This document shows positions 53,254 through 64,000 of a stretch of 64,000 nucleotides of DNA, in pieces. The number at the start of each line of letters is the position of its first letter. Position 1 is the first letter of the stretch. The stretch is from assembly GCF_029227915.1 (NCBI RefSeq), contig NC_079877.1:14011351-14075350 (forward strand), written 5' to 3'. This DNA comes from Hydractinia symbiolongicarpus (taxonomy: Eukaryota > Cnidaria > Hydrozoa > Anthoathecata > Hydractiniidae). The notes below the pieces were generated by a model, which saw only the letters and a list, made by a program, of their open reading frames with translations, had not been told where the DNA came from and did no database searches. The position numbers and the translations under genes are program-made.

Positions 53254-53639
53254 TTAGAAGAAACAAGGTATGTATCTTGAAAATACAATATTACAAGGAT
53301 CAAAAATACAATACCTCTCAATACATAACAATAATATCAAATTTACTGCTTTTGACGATATCATTGGAAATGTAGTATCAGCATGGTACAATAAGTTCTG
53401 TTGAACGTTGGTAATGCCGTCAATTACGGGGTTCTTTTCCATAATATGTCCTCTGATGGAATAATAGTAGGCTGCCGTAAAATTCGCATCATACGTCTCC
53501 CCAAATGTTTCAGTAATTCGACGGCCATGATGTTTTATGATTGGGTTGCATGGCTGCTGTGGTACGGTAATGTGTCCTTTTTAGATTCATCCGACGTCAA
53601 ATTAAATGCTACATCAACTGCGGTTGTGAAACAGACGAG
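53254..53639 (-). pseudogene. Coding remnant of unknown family
   Basis: On the minus strand one frame reads CFTTAVDVAFNLTSDESKK. After a one-base shift it continues NPIIKHHGRRITETFG, ETYDANFTAAYYYSIRGH and then NPVIDGITNVQQNLLYHAD before fading near 53300. The composition and sustained frame look like a protein-coding relic with one frameshift. I do not recognise the domain. Surrounding DNA is repeat-rich, so a transposon gene is the likeliest source. Confidence 0.4.
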
Positions 53640-54398
53640 AATTCTAAAAATAATAATAAAGTATGAGGATAATATTAATTATTTTACAAATTTTGAAATA
53701 AAAAAACTTAGCAAGTGCTGATTACTAAGTGATGAAATGACTTTAAAATTACTTTTTTTACTGTGGTACCAATCCACACTTTTAACGCGCGGTGAGAAAG
53801 CGTAAACAGTTTTATAAACTACATTTCGTTGTCTTTATAACGGGCGCTTTATAAGTTGCGTCACAGATTTGACAAACATGACTCTGGCGATAAACTTATG
53901 ATATTACTGGGTTCTATCACTTTTCATAGTAAAACGATTGGCCGTGGGACGCGAGTAAAACGGTTTTAGAGTTATAAATGAGACCTTTTGACGGCGAGAA
54001 ACAACATTCTTTCACAATTGGTAAGACTTCTTTGGCCTTCTCTATTAGAACAGGGACTTAATGTAGATAACATTACCCGTCCTGATTTTTGTTGTCAGCA
54101 TTAAAAAACCCCAAAGAAACTAGTTGCTTGAATGGAAGTTTATAACAATGGCTAATGGCTACATAAAGCCAATGTGAATAACATATTTCTTTGGTATTGT
54201 TCTTTATTATTCAATATATGAAAATCAATAAAATAAGATCGATTGGCTAACATTAAATGTTTACGAATTCCGCCTGATAAAGCAACTACCTCTACACTAT
54301 CGTATTTCTGTATTAAATTATTATCTAACATAACAGCCTAATAAAATTTCTTTGCATCCCCAGATATACTCAGGTGCATCGCCTTTTGAAGATAACTG

Positions 54399-54578
54399 CT
54401 ACAGCTGATAGACTTTGTGTTGTTGCTTCGTTTCTTGTTGATGTGCCTTAAAAATTAGTCGATTTGTATAGTGTTTACATTTAACAAATTCTACTTTAAT
54501 ATCTGCGTAATTTTGTGTAACTGTGTATTTCAAGCTAAATCCTTCTCTTTTTCCAAGTGTAGCTACTTTTTCCGATAC
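54399..54578 (-). pseudogene. Second coding remnant of unknown family
   Basis: A 59-codon minus-strand stretch with protein-like composition (KVATLGKREGFSLKYTVTQN, YADIKVEFVKCKHYTNR) ends in a stop. It may belong to the same relic as 53254-53639, being upstream on the same strand. No family is recognised. Confidence 0.3.
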
Positions 54579-54599
54579 TTCATACTAATATAGTGTGGC

Positions 54600-56700
54600 G
54601 TTTCTAACAAGCCACCATTTCGTTTTGACTTCATCCAATGCTTAGAAGTTGGCAAGAGTCCTAATGGCTACTTGATTTCGTGATGTCAACAAACAAAAAG
54701 TAATTCAACGGTTGACCTGAAAGAGCTGGAATTTGGATTTACACGTACTCCTTGAGAAACCAAACACATCATGGCCGTTTGAAAGTCTCCTATTAACCAC
54801 AGTTATTTAACGTTATCAGACATATTGATATTTTCGGGGTAATTTTAACTCGTCATCATGTTCTAGTTACCCTGGGAACTATGATTGTATTAGAACGCTA
54901 CAGGGGGTTAAAATATATCAAAACTAAACAAAATTTAGACTTTATAGTAAATTACACGAAAGTTTACTTAATAGGAGTCGATATCCAAGCACAACTAAAA
55001 ACATCAACAATTTCCTGCGTGTACTTGATATCCATATTTTATTTTATGTAACACTTAGCATGGCATAGAATCAAGCTTTTTAATAAACAATGTTCAAAAT
55101 GCTTAAAACTAGTTACCTAGCTAGCTATATTCATTCAACAAGCTACAAAATTAGCGCACATAAAGTCACTCGAGGCAACGACAATCACTTTGAAATCGTT
55201 AAAAGGTATTCATGGCCTTCTTAAAGCTAGCACTATAGTATTTTCTACCAAATACGAAACCTCGTGTTGTTTTTATTTCCTCGTCAAAACAAACTTGCGA
55301 TTTTTTGCAGGTTTTAACTTATTGTAGCACTAAACGGATACTATCAAACTCTGAAATAAATAAGTAAAGCAGGATTTTATTGTTCTTGGTGATTCATTCT
55401 AATGGTTGGCTTTCCTCCACTCCTACTGTAGTAATCTTACTTCATCGCCTGAGATATGTCTAACATTCCTCTAACTTGCTTGCTTTCCACAAAAACCAAT
55501 TGGTGGTCCTTAGATTGCTGACAACACTACATTTACAGGTGCGTGGGAACTTGAACCTCATATCATATGGGTACAGGCCAATCTCCGTTATCTTAAAGGC
55601 AATGTCTCTATTGTTTGAAAATGATCACAAAAAAGAACAAATTCATAATCAAAAGTTGTCTACAACTGCGCATTACTTCGTGAATTTGACTTTTCAAATA
55701 ATTTGTTTACGACGAATTGTTGTTGAGGAAGTGCAAGAATGAAGAATAACATCAATAATAGAGATCTAACATTACCTGTTTTGAAGCCCCATAATTCTTT
55801 GACAGCATGGGCGCAACAATCGTCCGCAAAATATGTCGAGTCTCACAATTTTACAAAAAAAAAGTTTAACAAAATCAACAAAAGAACATACATATCCTGC
55901 AGATATCCCCCCTCCCCCTTTTACCCTGAAGTTAATCCTTGAACATTAAATGACGGGAGTGGATAGGGGCAAGACCCATGACTTTTGGGGATGATTAAAG
56001 ATTGCTAATTAAGAACGTTGTTCATTAAAAAATAAAAACAACAGTTTTAGATACATTCAAGTTGTATAGTATTAAGATGTCTTAAACTATATTCATCATG
56101 GAAACATTTTTACCAGCATACTTCAAAATTACAAATACAATATTACAAACGATGATGATTAATAATTATAAAATTGATGTGAAGATATTAACTGGATGCC
56201 TCCAGTAAATTCTCCTTGGTAGTGCCTCCAATCATGATAAATTCGTCGTCTGTGTGTAGAATAAAAGCATCGAGTAGAGAAAGGTTCATGAATGAAGATA
56301 TCTTCACTAGGAAGAGAATTTATTAAGTTCTATGTTTCATTATTTAATGTGCCTGAAGATTATAGTAAAGCAAATAATTATAATTAACAACGTAAACTTA
56401 AAGTTACTTCTATATGATCCTAATTAGTTCTTATACAAAAGAAGCTAAAAGCTATTTAAAGTTGATTTGCAAATAATAGATTCTGCTATAACCGTCACCA
56501 GACTTCCATGACGACTATTGCTGCTTCTTAAAATGCCTGTGTATTGGAGATAGAGACTATATAGAACTCTAAAATTGACATATGCGAACGCATAAAATAT
56601 AGTTGCACCTGAAAGCACGTTTAATCTTAATCAAAAAGTAAATTTATTTCACTATCGTAAACAATTGTTGCATTTAAAAAAAACAACCTTTATATGACAT
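54600..56700. other. Spacer without supported genes
   Basis: Short open stretches (55476-55742 and 55739-55942, plus) have no recognisable motif and no convincing splice sites. The rest is AT-rich non-coding DNA. Confidence 0.35.
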
Positions 56701-56707
56701 TATAACA

Positions 56708-57595
56708 TTACAATATTGTTGCTAAACCTTTAATAACAAAATTAACAATCTTTAGAACGCTCCAATAATCCAGTGAACGTCTCTGCTGTTCCTTTTGCAC
56801 ACCGAATATATAGAGGCACATCAATGCTACGCGTTTGGGTTTTTTCTTTTCTTGTGATTCTCCTCCTTCAAATTTGGTTGTCTTTATACCTGCACAGCCT
56901 TTCACCCAGGTGTCAGCTTTACATTGTTCATAAATGCTAACTTCATCCGTTCCAACCTTACCAGTTCCAGTTTTGGTGACATTACCATAACTTTTTGGTG
57001 AAGTTGCTGATCGTTTTATTCGCTGTTGCTCTTTCTCTTTTCCAAAGTTTACAACGAGATGGTTGACATCAAGCCTATATCTTGTTTTATCCGTTTGCAA
57101 AATGATCAGAACTTTTGCCCGTTTGTCATCTCCTTCTCTGCTTTTAACAATTGGCTGAGAACAATTCACATCGCCAATTGATTCACCCTTCAGACAAGGA
57201 ATATATCTCTGCAATGCTGCCGTAACTTTTTTTGCATTCGATTTGGTAAAAACAAATGGAAATGCTAATGGGAAATCAATGTTAGAAGTGTCCCTTACGA
57301 TTTCCAGTTTGATTTCAAACTTTCCCACTAGTTTCAAAAAATTATTTTTCCATCGTGGCTTTAATGTAACATCAATTTCGTTGATCGTTGTGCAACTAGC
57401 TGCAATGTACCCAAGAAGTTTGCTGTTAGTCCAGCACAACTTTGTTTGATGGGATTATTATGATCAAGTAATATGCACATATAACACGAGAATAAATTCT
57501 ACATACAGTAATCCAAAAATTCATCATACATTATGGAGTTTTGTTTGAGACAAAACTTTATACCTGTGCTAACATCCAAAACGCCGTAACCATAA
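56708..57595 (-). CDS. Secreted preproprotein-like paralogue 1, signal exon apparently damaged
   Basis: The main exon 56708-57439 encodes 243 residues paralogous to the gene at 59786-60730. It has a conserved N-terminal region with four aligned cysteines (CWTN, ASCTTINEIDVTLKP, PCLKG, VNCSQPIV), a KR-S site (QQRIKRS), a variable charged middle with KKPKR, and a final QQRR followed by a 22-residue C-terminal peptide starting SLDYWSVLKIVNFVIK. A candidate first exon at about 57566-57595 (donor GTATAAAG) aligns with the signal exon of the paralogue. In frame it gives only a short hydrophobic piece, and an upstream ATG is out of frame, so a one-base indel may have broken the leader. It may be a pseudogene or use another start. 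The family is unknown to me. Confidence 0.6.
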
Positions 57596-57758
57596 TAGAA
57601 GTTTTTAAACACAACACATTTTAAAATTTGCGCTGGTTAATCCCACTTGGTACTTCTTAGGAGCTTTACCCTTTCTGAAAGTTCAGTGTTAAGCATGTTT
57701 TCTTCGTTTGTTTTATATGATTCGCAAATTAACATAAAATTTCCCAGCTTACATTCTA

Positions 57759-58578
57759 ATGCTGTCTTTTATTTCCCTTGCTTGAACAGAGGAGGAAAAG
57801 GCATGGAGCATGAAGGAAAAGGTATTAGAAGAAAGAATTACCCCAAGACATGCAACATTTCGCAAAAATAGGCACCCATAGAAAATACGAATAGAAAGTG
57901 TTCTCATGACAGTATATACACAAGTCATTGACGTAACAATTATTTAAAACATTGTTTAAATAACTTTCCCCTGATTATATCGATAGCAGCTTCAATTAAT
58001 TAACTTAAATTTCTAAAGATTTCAATTAACATTTATTTAGAACATACAATCTTAATTGTACCTACAAAGCGCTTATTATGTCGATTAATAAGGCGTATAT
58101 AAACTTTACAAAGAACTTAATACGTATTATTTTTGTTAAAAGGTTGGGTCGTTTCGCTCGTGTGCAAAATATATATATCCTGTTTCTCTTAAAACTAAAC
58201 AGGAAATATTCTAAAAATGAAAGCGCGGTATTAACGCAATATAATAATCGGGTGTAGCATACATCATACAACAAGACAAATTACTACTTTGTTTAAAAAG
58301 TACACAAAATATGAGCAACTGGTTATAATCAATGGACCGTGATATATAGGACCGGCCTTTAACGACCTGTTCTTTCAAAATGCTCTTATAATTTTTCAAT
58401 AAATGTACTTGTTCCAACGTCACGCAAAATGTAGAATCGAAAGGCTTATGAGAAATAGTCTACGAATATAGATTTTTATTGTACGAATAAGTTCCCTTTT
58501 GTAGAAAAATGGTTACTATATTTATTTGAACATTTTAGCAGCCCACATTAATAGTAGTTGTTAATCACATTTGATCTG
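57759..58578. repeat. Duplicated flank, copy A
   Basis: About 820 bases nearly identical, by eye roughly nine bases in ten, to 63191-64000 in the same orientation. It begins about 150 bases upstream of paralogue 1. A 70-codon minus-strand frame is open in both copies, but it lacks an ATG and its few differences all change residues, so it is probably not coding. Confidence 0.85.
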
Positions 58579-58764
58579 TCTACGAGAAAATTTACTTTTC
58601 CGCTATAGCAGTTAGTCTTGGTGGTTTAGGAACAAGGAAATTCATTCTGATAGTCTTACTATAGATTTGATTCGGAGAACAACATGGCTGTTGTTTACGT
58701 TAATAACAGTAATCTGTTCTCCATGCAGATATCTGGCAAGCCCCTTCATCCACGCTAATAATTG

Positions 58765-58788
58765 AATTCCGCCACCGGAGGCGGAATT
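58765..58788. repeat. GC-rich palindrome
   Basis: AATTCCGCC, six bases, then GGCGGAATT: a perfect nine-pair stem that stands out from the AT-rich surroundings. Confidence 0.7.
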
Positions 58789-59195
58789 TTAAAATAGCCT
58801 GGGGAGATAGGGAGATAGATAGAGACAGCCCTTTTGAAGTTAAATACATGTATTTTCTGATATTTTATTCGTCAACCCAATACTGCTATTAGACATGATA
58901 TTTTGAATGTCTTTAGGTGATGATCCACGGTCCAATAAATTAAATTCGATTTGTCGAAATTATAATACAAGCATAAAAATAACAACAACACTTGACAGGT
59001 GATACATGAGAACAGAATTTTTTATATTTTTCTTTCGACAAAATGTCTCCAGAGAGCGAAGTAGAAGTCAAACTCGCTGGTGTTACGATAATTAGCAAAA
59101 ATCAAAAAGAAGTTTACACAAAATCAGATACAAGTAACAAACTTATTCTTCGTGTTCCATAAGACAGTGGTTCACACTGGAGCTAGCCCTTGATT

Positions 59196-59275
59196 TGACT
59201 TTCCTAATTACCTATTCAGTCTGAGTAGTTAGGTAAAATTTTGACATTAGATCTATCAATTGTGTGTGCGCTAAC
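59196..59275. repeat. Inverted repeat arm, partner at 62865-62952
   Basis: CCTAATTACCTATTCAGTCT and then GTTAGGTAAAATTTTGACAT reappear as the reverse complement at 62865-62952 with scattered changes. The two arms enclose the paralogue 2 gene. Confidence 0.7.
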
Positions 59276-59785
59276 AGTTGTTAGATTTTTAAATTAATTT
59301 TACTGTCAAGTTTAAAGCATCTGTTGTCAATTGAGGTACCAGGTCCAATGTTAAGTTGCTACTTTTTAAATTAATTGTATATAACATGGCAGAAAGTATT
59401 TATACAGTCCACTCTTTAGTTAACGGATACTCCAAAACCGGACAACTCTAATAACAGAATATATTCTAACAGAAAACACTCGTATCAGCGAACGGCTTCT
59501 AATTGCACATAATAAAATTCCCTACTATAAGTACTCTTCAATTGGACGACAGGGAATGAAATAGAAACTATATTATTAAATTATATATTCTTTTATAAAA
59601 CATCTACTAAATATAATCTAAAACTATAATATTTACATTATTTCATGTCTAGCGCAGTGTCGTTAATTCGGACCCTCATCCTGGGTACGAGTAACAATGT
59701 AAATAATAATAAAAGAATTTATAATGTTATGTTGAAAGACTATCAATTGAGTTGCCAAGCAACATCGTTGTTTTGCAATGATATA

Positions 59786-60730
59786 TCAGCTTATTGCCTT
59801 AAAAGCCTGTACAAAAAGTTCAATAACTTTCACAACATGCCATTCGTCAATGGAACGTTTTGGTCTGTTTTTATCTCTATGCGTTTCTTGAAACTTTACA
59901 TTCTGACAGTCTTTAGGATTGCCAGATTCACATATATTTATTAACAAAGGTTTAGGTTTTGCTTCAACCAAATCTGCTTTCTCACATGGCGCCGTATCCT
60001 GATTACAATTTGTAATGACTGGCAATGATCGTCTGTTTTTATCTCCACGCGTTTTTTGTGTTAAGTTTACTTTTTGACGGTCGGCATCGTTTTCAACAAG
60101 TTTTGCATTTTGGCTATCCGGTTGATTGATTGGCAATGATCGTCTCATCAATGATTTCTTTCTCATTTTCTCAAAATCTATCATAAAGGAGGTAATATGA
60201 AACCCAAGGTTTGATTTTTGTCTCCTTAATATGATTAGTGCTCTTCCAATATTGCTTTCTCCAATGTTTTTTACAATTGGTTTGGTACAAGTGGTATCCG
60301 ATCGGCCATCCAAACATCTTCTGTACTTTTGCAACGCTAACTTGAGCTTTGCTGCATTTGAACTGGTGAGTTTAAATGGTGAATCTTCATTCAATACTTT
60401 TACGAAGACACTGAACTTTCCAGGAACTTTCAGGTACTTTCTACTCAAGGGTTTTAACGTGACGTCAATTTCGTCGTTTGTCATGCAGACATATGCGATA
60501 AACTTGCGAACTTTAAAATTAGTTTGGCACACTGTTTTTTGTTGTGATCCCTATAATGAGATAAAAAAAGCTGCACGTAGGTTTGGAAGAAATATACTTA
60601 CTGCATCTTAAGGCAGGAAAATCAATATAATATATCACGAGTAAAATCTAAGCTGAAAATGCACACATACCTTCACTAACTGCTGGCAACATGCAAGGAT
60701 AAGTAAAATAAAACATTTTGTGTAAATCAT
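59786..60730 (-). CDS. Secreted preproprotein-like paralogue 2
   Basis: Exon 1 (60671-60730) is a clean signal peptide (MIYTKCFILLILACCQQLVK), donor GTATGTG. Exon 2 (59786-60550) completes a protein of 274 residues. After the signal comes a region with conserved cysteines (VCQTN, VCMTNDEIDVTLKP, RCLDG, TCTKPIV), then three basic sites each followed by Ser: LMRRSLP, KNRRSLP and RPKRSIDEW. The spacers between sites are charged and share a DKNR repeat, and one is Cys-rich. The last 22 residues (SIDEWHVVKVIELFVQ and six more) form a plausible amphipathic helix and match paralogue 1 in length and spacing, with no C-terminal Gly for amidation. The layout is that of a furin-processed peptide precursor. 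Candidate roles are antimicrobial, membrane-active or signalling peptide; none can be proved from sequence and the family is not one I recognise. Confidence 0.75.
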
Positions 60731-63190
60731 GATTGTTATTTTTTTTGTTGAACTTCTGACTTGGTTCTCTCAAGTACTTGTACTCGTTGAAAAAGCTGCT
60801 TGGTATAACATTTCATTTCTTTCTTTTTATAAGATTAAGACAAAAAACTAAAAAATTACCCCGATGACACGCCCGTTTTGTCCTGTATTTCCCTTATTTT
60901 GCAATTAAATATAAGATTTTGGTAATCGAAAGTCAACCGGAAAATTTATGTTCTGCATCTGAATATAAAAAGTGAATATGCAAATATGCAGGAAAATGTT
61001 CTTTATTAGATAATAATACTAGAAATATGAGGAATTTAATAATATGTATGACAAATAAATTTTCGATAAATGAGATGTGTCATCTTGAGAAACGTAATAG
61101 GCCTTCGTTACACAACTGTGGGAATATTAGGTAAGTTTGTAAAAAACGAATGCTTCTTCTGGTACTGTTTAATATTGAAACCGCACGATTTTACACATTA
61201 TTACACGTTGCTCAGACTTCTCCTCACATTCACTACGTATTTTACCTGAAAATTCATTAAGGGGATTGTTGCATTTGTGTTCAGAAACGGGTGTGCTATG
61301 TGAACAATATTATAACATTATACCTATTCAGGAGGATCAAGTAAAGGAATTTGCTCGTAGCAATCAAACGTTTTAAATTTTTAGATTTGTCATCCCATGC
61401 CTTGTTTTTAAGAGGAGGATATACAAAATAAGGTAGTTGCGGTACTTAATTATGTTTGCACTATAATTTTGAATCTTTCAGCATTTATCAAGGTTTTAAA
61501 GAGGATTTTAACTACATCATATTAAACCAAGTGGCGAAGTTGGTAAATATGAGTAGTTTTTAACTAAAAAGCATTAATTCATAGCAGATATTACTGTAAC
61601 GATTGTTAAGGCAGGTTTTTTAGCAAATACTTTTTAGGATCTTTAGAAACAAACTTCAGAAATTTTAGAGATTGAAAGCTGGACATAAGAGGAAAAACCC
61701 ATGCACACTACCCGTTTTCAGAAAGGATAATAATGACCCGAATAATTAAAAAAGTGTTTCTCCTAAGTAATTTGCGTTTCCGTCTTTGGATTCTTTCCAT
61801 TACCATAAATTATCACAAAGTACTCATCCAAATACGATTGCGATATTATTTAATTTAAATCTAGGTCAACGTTCAGCTAATTAACACACCAAAATACAGC
61901 GAGTTTTACCAGTTATAGTAACCTTTACTTTGAGACAAGTTGCCATAGTTTTGATTTCGTCTCCAGTTTTGTATAATTGAACAACTTAGTGTTTGCATTA
62001 TGAACAATTCTTTTGCATTGATGACAGATCACGTAAAGATAAAAACATGTTTTAAATTTTAATTTGCCTGTTTCTTGTAAACCACGTCACCATACTTGGC
62101 ATTAAACGGTATTAAAAATTTTCCTGTGCTAAAAGTAAGTGCTTACACCCCTCTCTTTATGCTACAAGCGCACATTAATACAACGCCCTGAAACTCGCAA
62201 GCATACACATATTATTTTTTCCCTAAAATATCCTCTTTACTTCAATATTGAGAGTAAAACACAGCTGTCAGTAATGTAAGCATCTAACTAAAAGTAAATG
62301 TGAAATAAGTTAATGCTCGTGAATTAGCTAAAACCAAATAATTATTGACCAGATCAAGATAGAAAAATATGGTTGACAATGCAGTTGATAAAAAAGGTGC
62401 TTTATATTAAAATAAATCACAAAGGCCAGGTGACGTTTTAGCGTAATTATTTCAGCCGCAATATATAGCACGGAACTATATAATGATTAGTGTTGCTATA
62501 AGCAACTTAGTTAGACTAGATTATCATCGATATATTTTTAGCTTAACTAAGTGAATAATGACAGAGCCAAGGTAACACATTAAGTTTCTAGTTTTACTTC
62601 GTTTTTTGTTGTTAAGATATTATTAAAATCTCTGTTTAATATGAAACAGGATCTAGTTTTTCTGGCTTTGACGAAAGGAACTAAGCTTGTATGTCATGTG
62701 CTGTTTCATGGACTATCTGTAGTAAACTGTAGACCAGTCTATGAGAAAGTTCGTTTTTCGCCACTTTGAGATTTTCATATGTTTAAGGCATGGAATGATA
62801 AGTCTGAAAATATAGAGCGTTGACTATCATGAGCATATCCCTATAACTGATCCTCCTGAATAGGTTTGAGTGTTGTTGTGCACACACACATTTGTTAGGT
62901 CTAATGTCAAAATTCTACCTAACTATGCAGTCTAAATAGGTAATTGGGAAGGACAAACAAAGGGATAGCTTGTACGTCAGTACGAACGATATCTTGGTGA
63001 ACACAGAGAAGATAGATAATGTTCAAATCAATGTATGGCGAATAATGCCTTTTTTTAAAACCGAATTTTAAAATATATGTGTTACTTGTATTCAAGCTTT
63101 GCCCTCTGTGAAATTTCATTGGAAATTATGATTTTTTTGGTTTGTTTCATATCATTAGCAAAATAACATAAAATATCTCAAATTTTATTT
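60731..63190. other. Spacer upstream of paralogue 2
   Basis: No gene seen. It contains an inverted 17-base pair (CCTATTCAGGAGGATCA at 61323-61339, complement at 62847-62863) and the second arm of the 59196 repeat at 62865-62952. The paralogue 2 promoter should lie in the first few hundred bases. Confidence 0.45.
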
Positions 63191-64000
63191 CAATGCTGTC
63201 TTGTATTTCCTTTGCTTGAGTAGAAGAGGAAAAGGCATGGAGCAGCAAGGAAAAGGTATTAGAAAAAACAAATACCCAAGACGTGCAACATTTTGAAAAT
63301 GCGAATAGAAAGTATTCTTATGGCAGTATATACACAAGTCATTGACGTAACAATTATTTAAAACATTGTTTAAATAACTTTCCACTGATTATGTCTATAG
63401 CAGTTTTAATTAATTAACTTAAATTTCTAAAGATTTAAATTAACATTTTTTTAGAACATACAATCTTAATTGTACCTACAAAGCGCTTATTATGTCGATT
63501 AATAAGTCGTATATAAACTTTACAAAGAACTTAATACGTATTGTTTTTGTTAAAAGGTTGGGTCGTTTCGCTCGTGTGCAAAATATATATATTCTGTTAC
63601 TCTTAAAAAGAGAGAGAGAGAGAATATTCTAAAAATGAAAGCGTGGTATTGACGCAATATAATAATCGGGTGTAGCATACATCATACAACAAGACAAATT
63701 ACTACTTTGTGTAAAAAGTGCACAAAATATGAGCAACTGGTTATAATCAATGGACCGTGATATATAGGACTGCCCTTTAACGACCTGTTCTTTCAAAATG
63801 CTCTTATAATTTTTCAATAAATGTACTTGTTTTAACGTCACGCAAAATGTAGAATCAAAAGGCTTATGAGAAATAGTCTACGAATATAGATTCTTGTTGT
63901 ACGAATAAGTTCCCTTTTGTAGAAAAATGGTTGCTATATTTATTTAAACACTTATTTCAACAGGCCACAGTAATAGTAGTTTTTTTTTTGAATTTGGTCT
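63191..64000. repeat. Duplicated flank, copy B
   Basis: Matches copy A (57759-58578) at an offset of about 5.4 kb and runs to the window edge. Differences include a GA-repeat insert at 63609-63622. Confidence 0.85.

Larger units (their letters stand above)
58579..59785. other. Spacer between the paralogues
   Basis: Holds a strong short palindrome (58765-58788), one arm of an inverted repeat (59196-59275) and otherwise AT-rich DNA with no gene. Confidence 0.5.

Noticed and set aside
58211-58423. 70-codon frame conserved between the two duplicated flanks (also 63629-63841)
   Set aside because: No ATG start, and all observed codon differences change the residue, so there is no sign of protein constraint.

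Overview
The window looks like AT-rich nuclear DNA of an invertebrate animal. There are no bacterial-style operons. Genes are split into many short GT-AG exons, orthologues of conserved animal genes (CHEK1, NIT2) have near-vertebrate lengths, there is a nuclear-type tRNA-Lys, and the intergenic DNA is full of transposon remains (Penelope-like, DIRS-like, non-LTR LINE, pogo/Tigger, tRNA-derived SINEs, several MITE-like palindromes). A multi-exon D-cysteine desulfhydrase / ACC-deaminase gene beside these suggests a cnidarian or similar early-branching animal. That placement is inference, not proof.

Layout. 1-0.5 kb: minus-strand exons of an unrecognised gene that leaves the window. 0.8-6 kb: a TTAA-ended palindrome, a tRNA-derived SINE, a pogo/Tigger transposase pseudogene and a DIRS-like remnant. 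6.0-12.9 kb (minus): an 11-exon gene for a roughly 1,000-residue cell-surface protein with a signal sequence, nine fibronectin type III domains (one per exon) and one membrane span. 12.9-17.8 kb: intergenic, with two inverted-repeat elements. 17.9-24.7 kb (minus): a nine-exon PLP enzyme gene with a dead Penelope-like element in intron 2. 25-30 kb: repeats and a second Tigger pseudogene. 30.3-37.1 kb (minus): CHEK1 in 14 exons. 37.2-39.7 kb: microsatellite, MITE and SINE. 39.8-48.5 kb (plus): NIT2 omega-amidase, with a non-LTR retrotransposon in its very long first intron. 50.3 kb: an intact tRNA-Lys(UUU) beside a nested inverted-repeat element. 52.3-56.7 kb: a decamer array and unrecognised coding remnants. 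56.7-64 kb: two minus-strand paralogues of a secreted preproprotein of unknown family, separated by duplicated flanks.

The conserved genes are unrelated housekeeping functions: checkpoint kinase, amide hydrolysis and sulfur amino-acid catabolism. The most novel item is the paired precursor family at 56.7-60.7 kb. Each has a conserved four-cysteine N-terminal region, dibasic sites, and an identical-length C-terminal peptide of about 22 residues released after a KR/RR-S site. One copy has a clear signal peptide; the other seems to have a damaged signal exon. All gene models below were spliced by eye from reading frame, splice dinucleotides and family similarity, with no transcript evidence.
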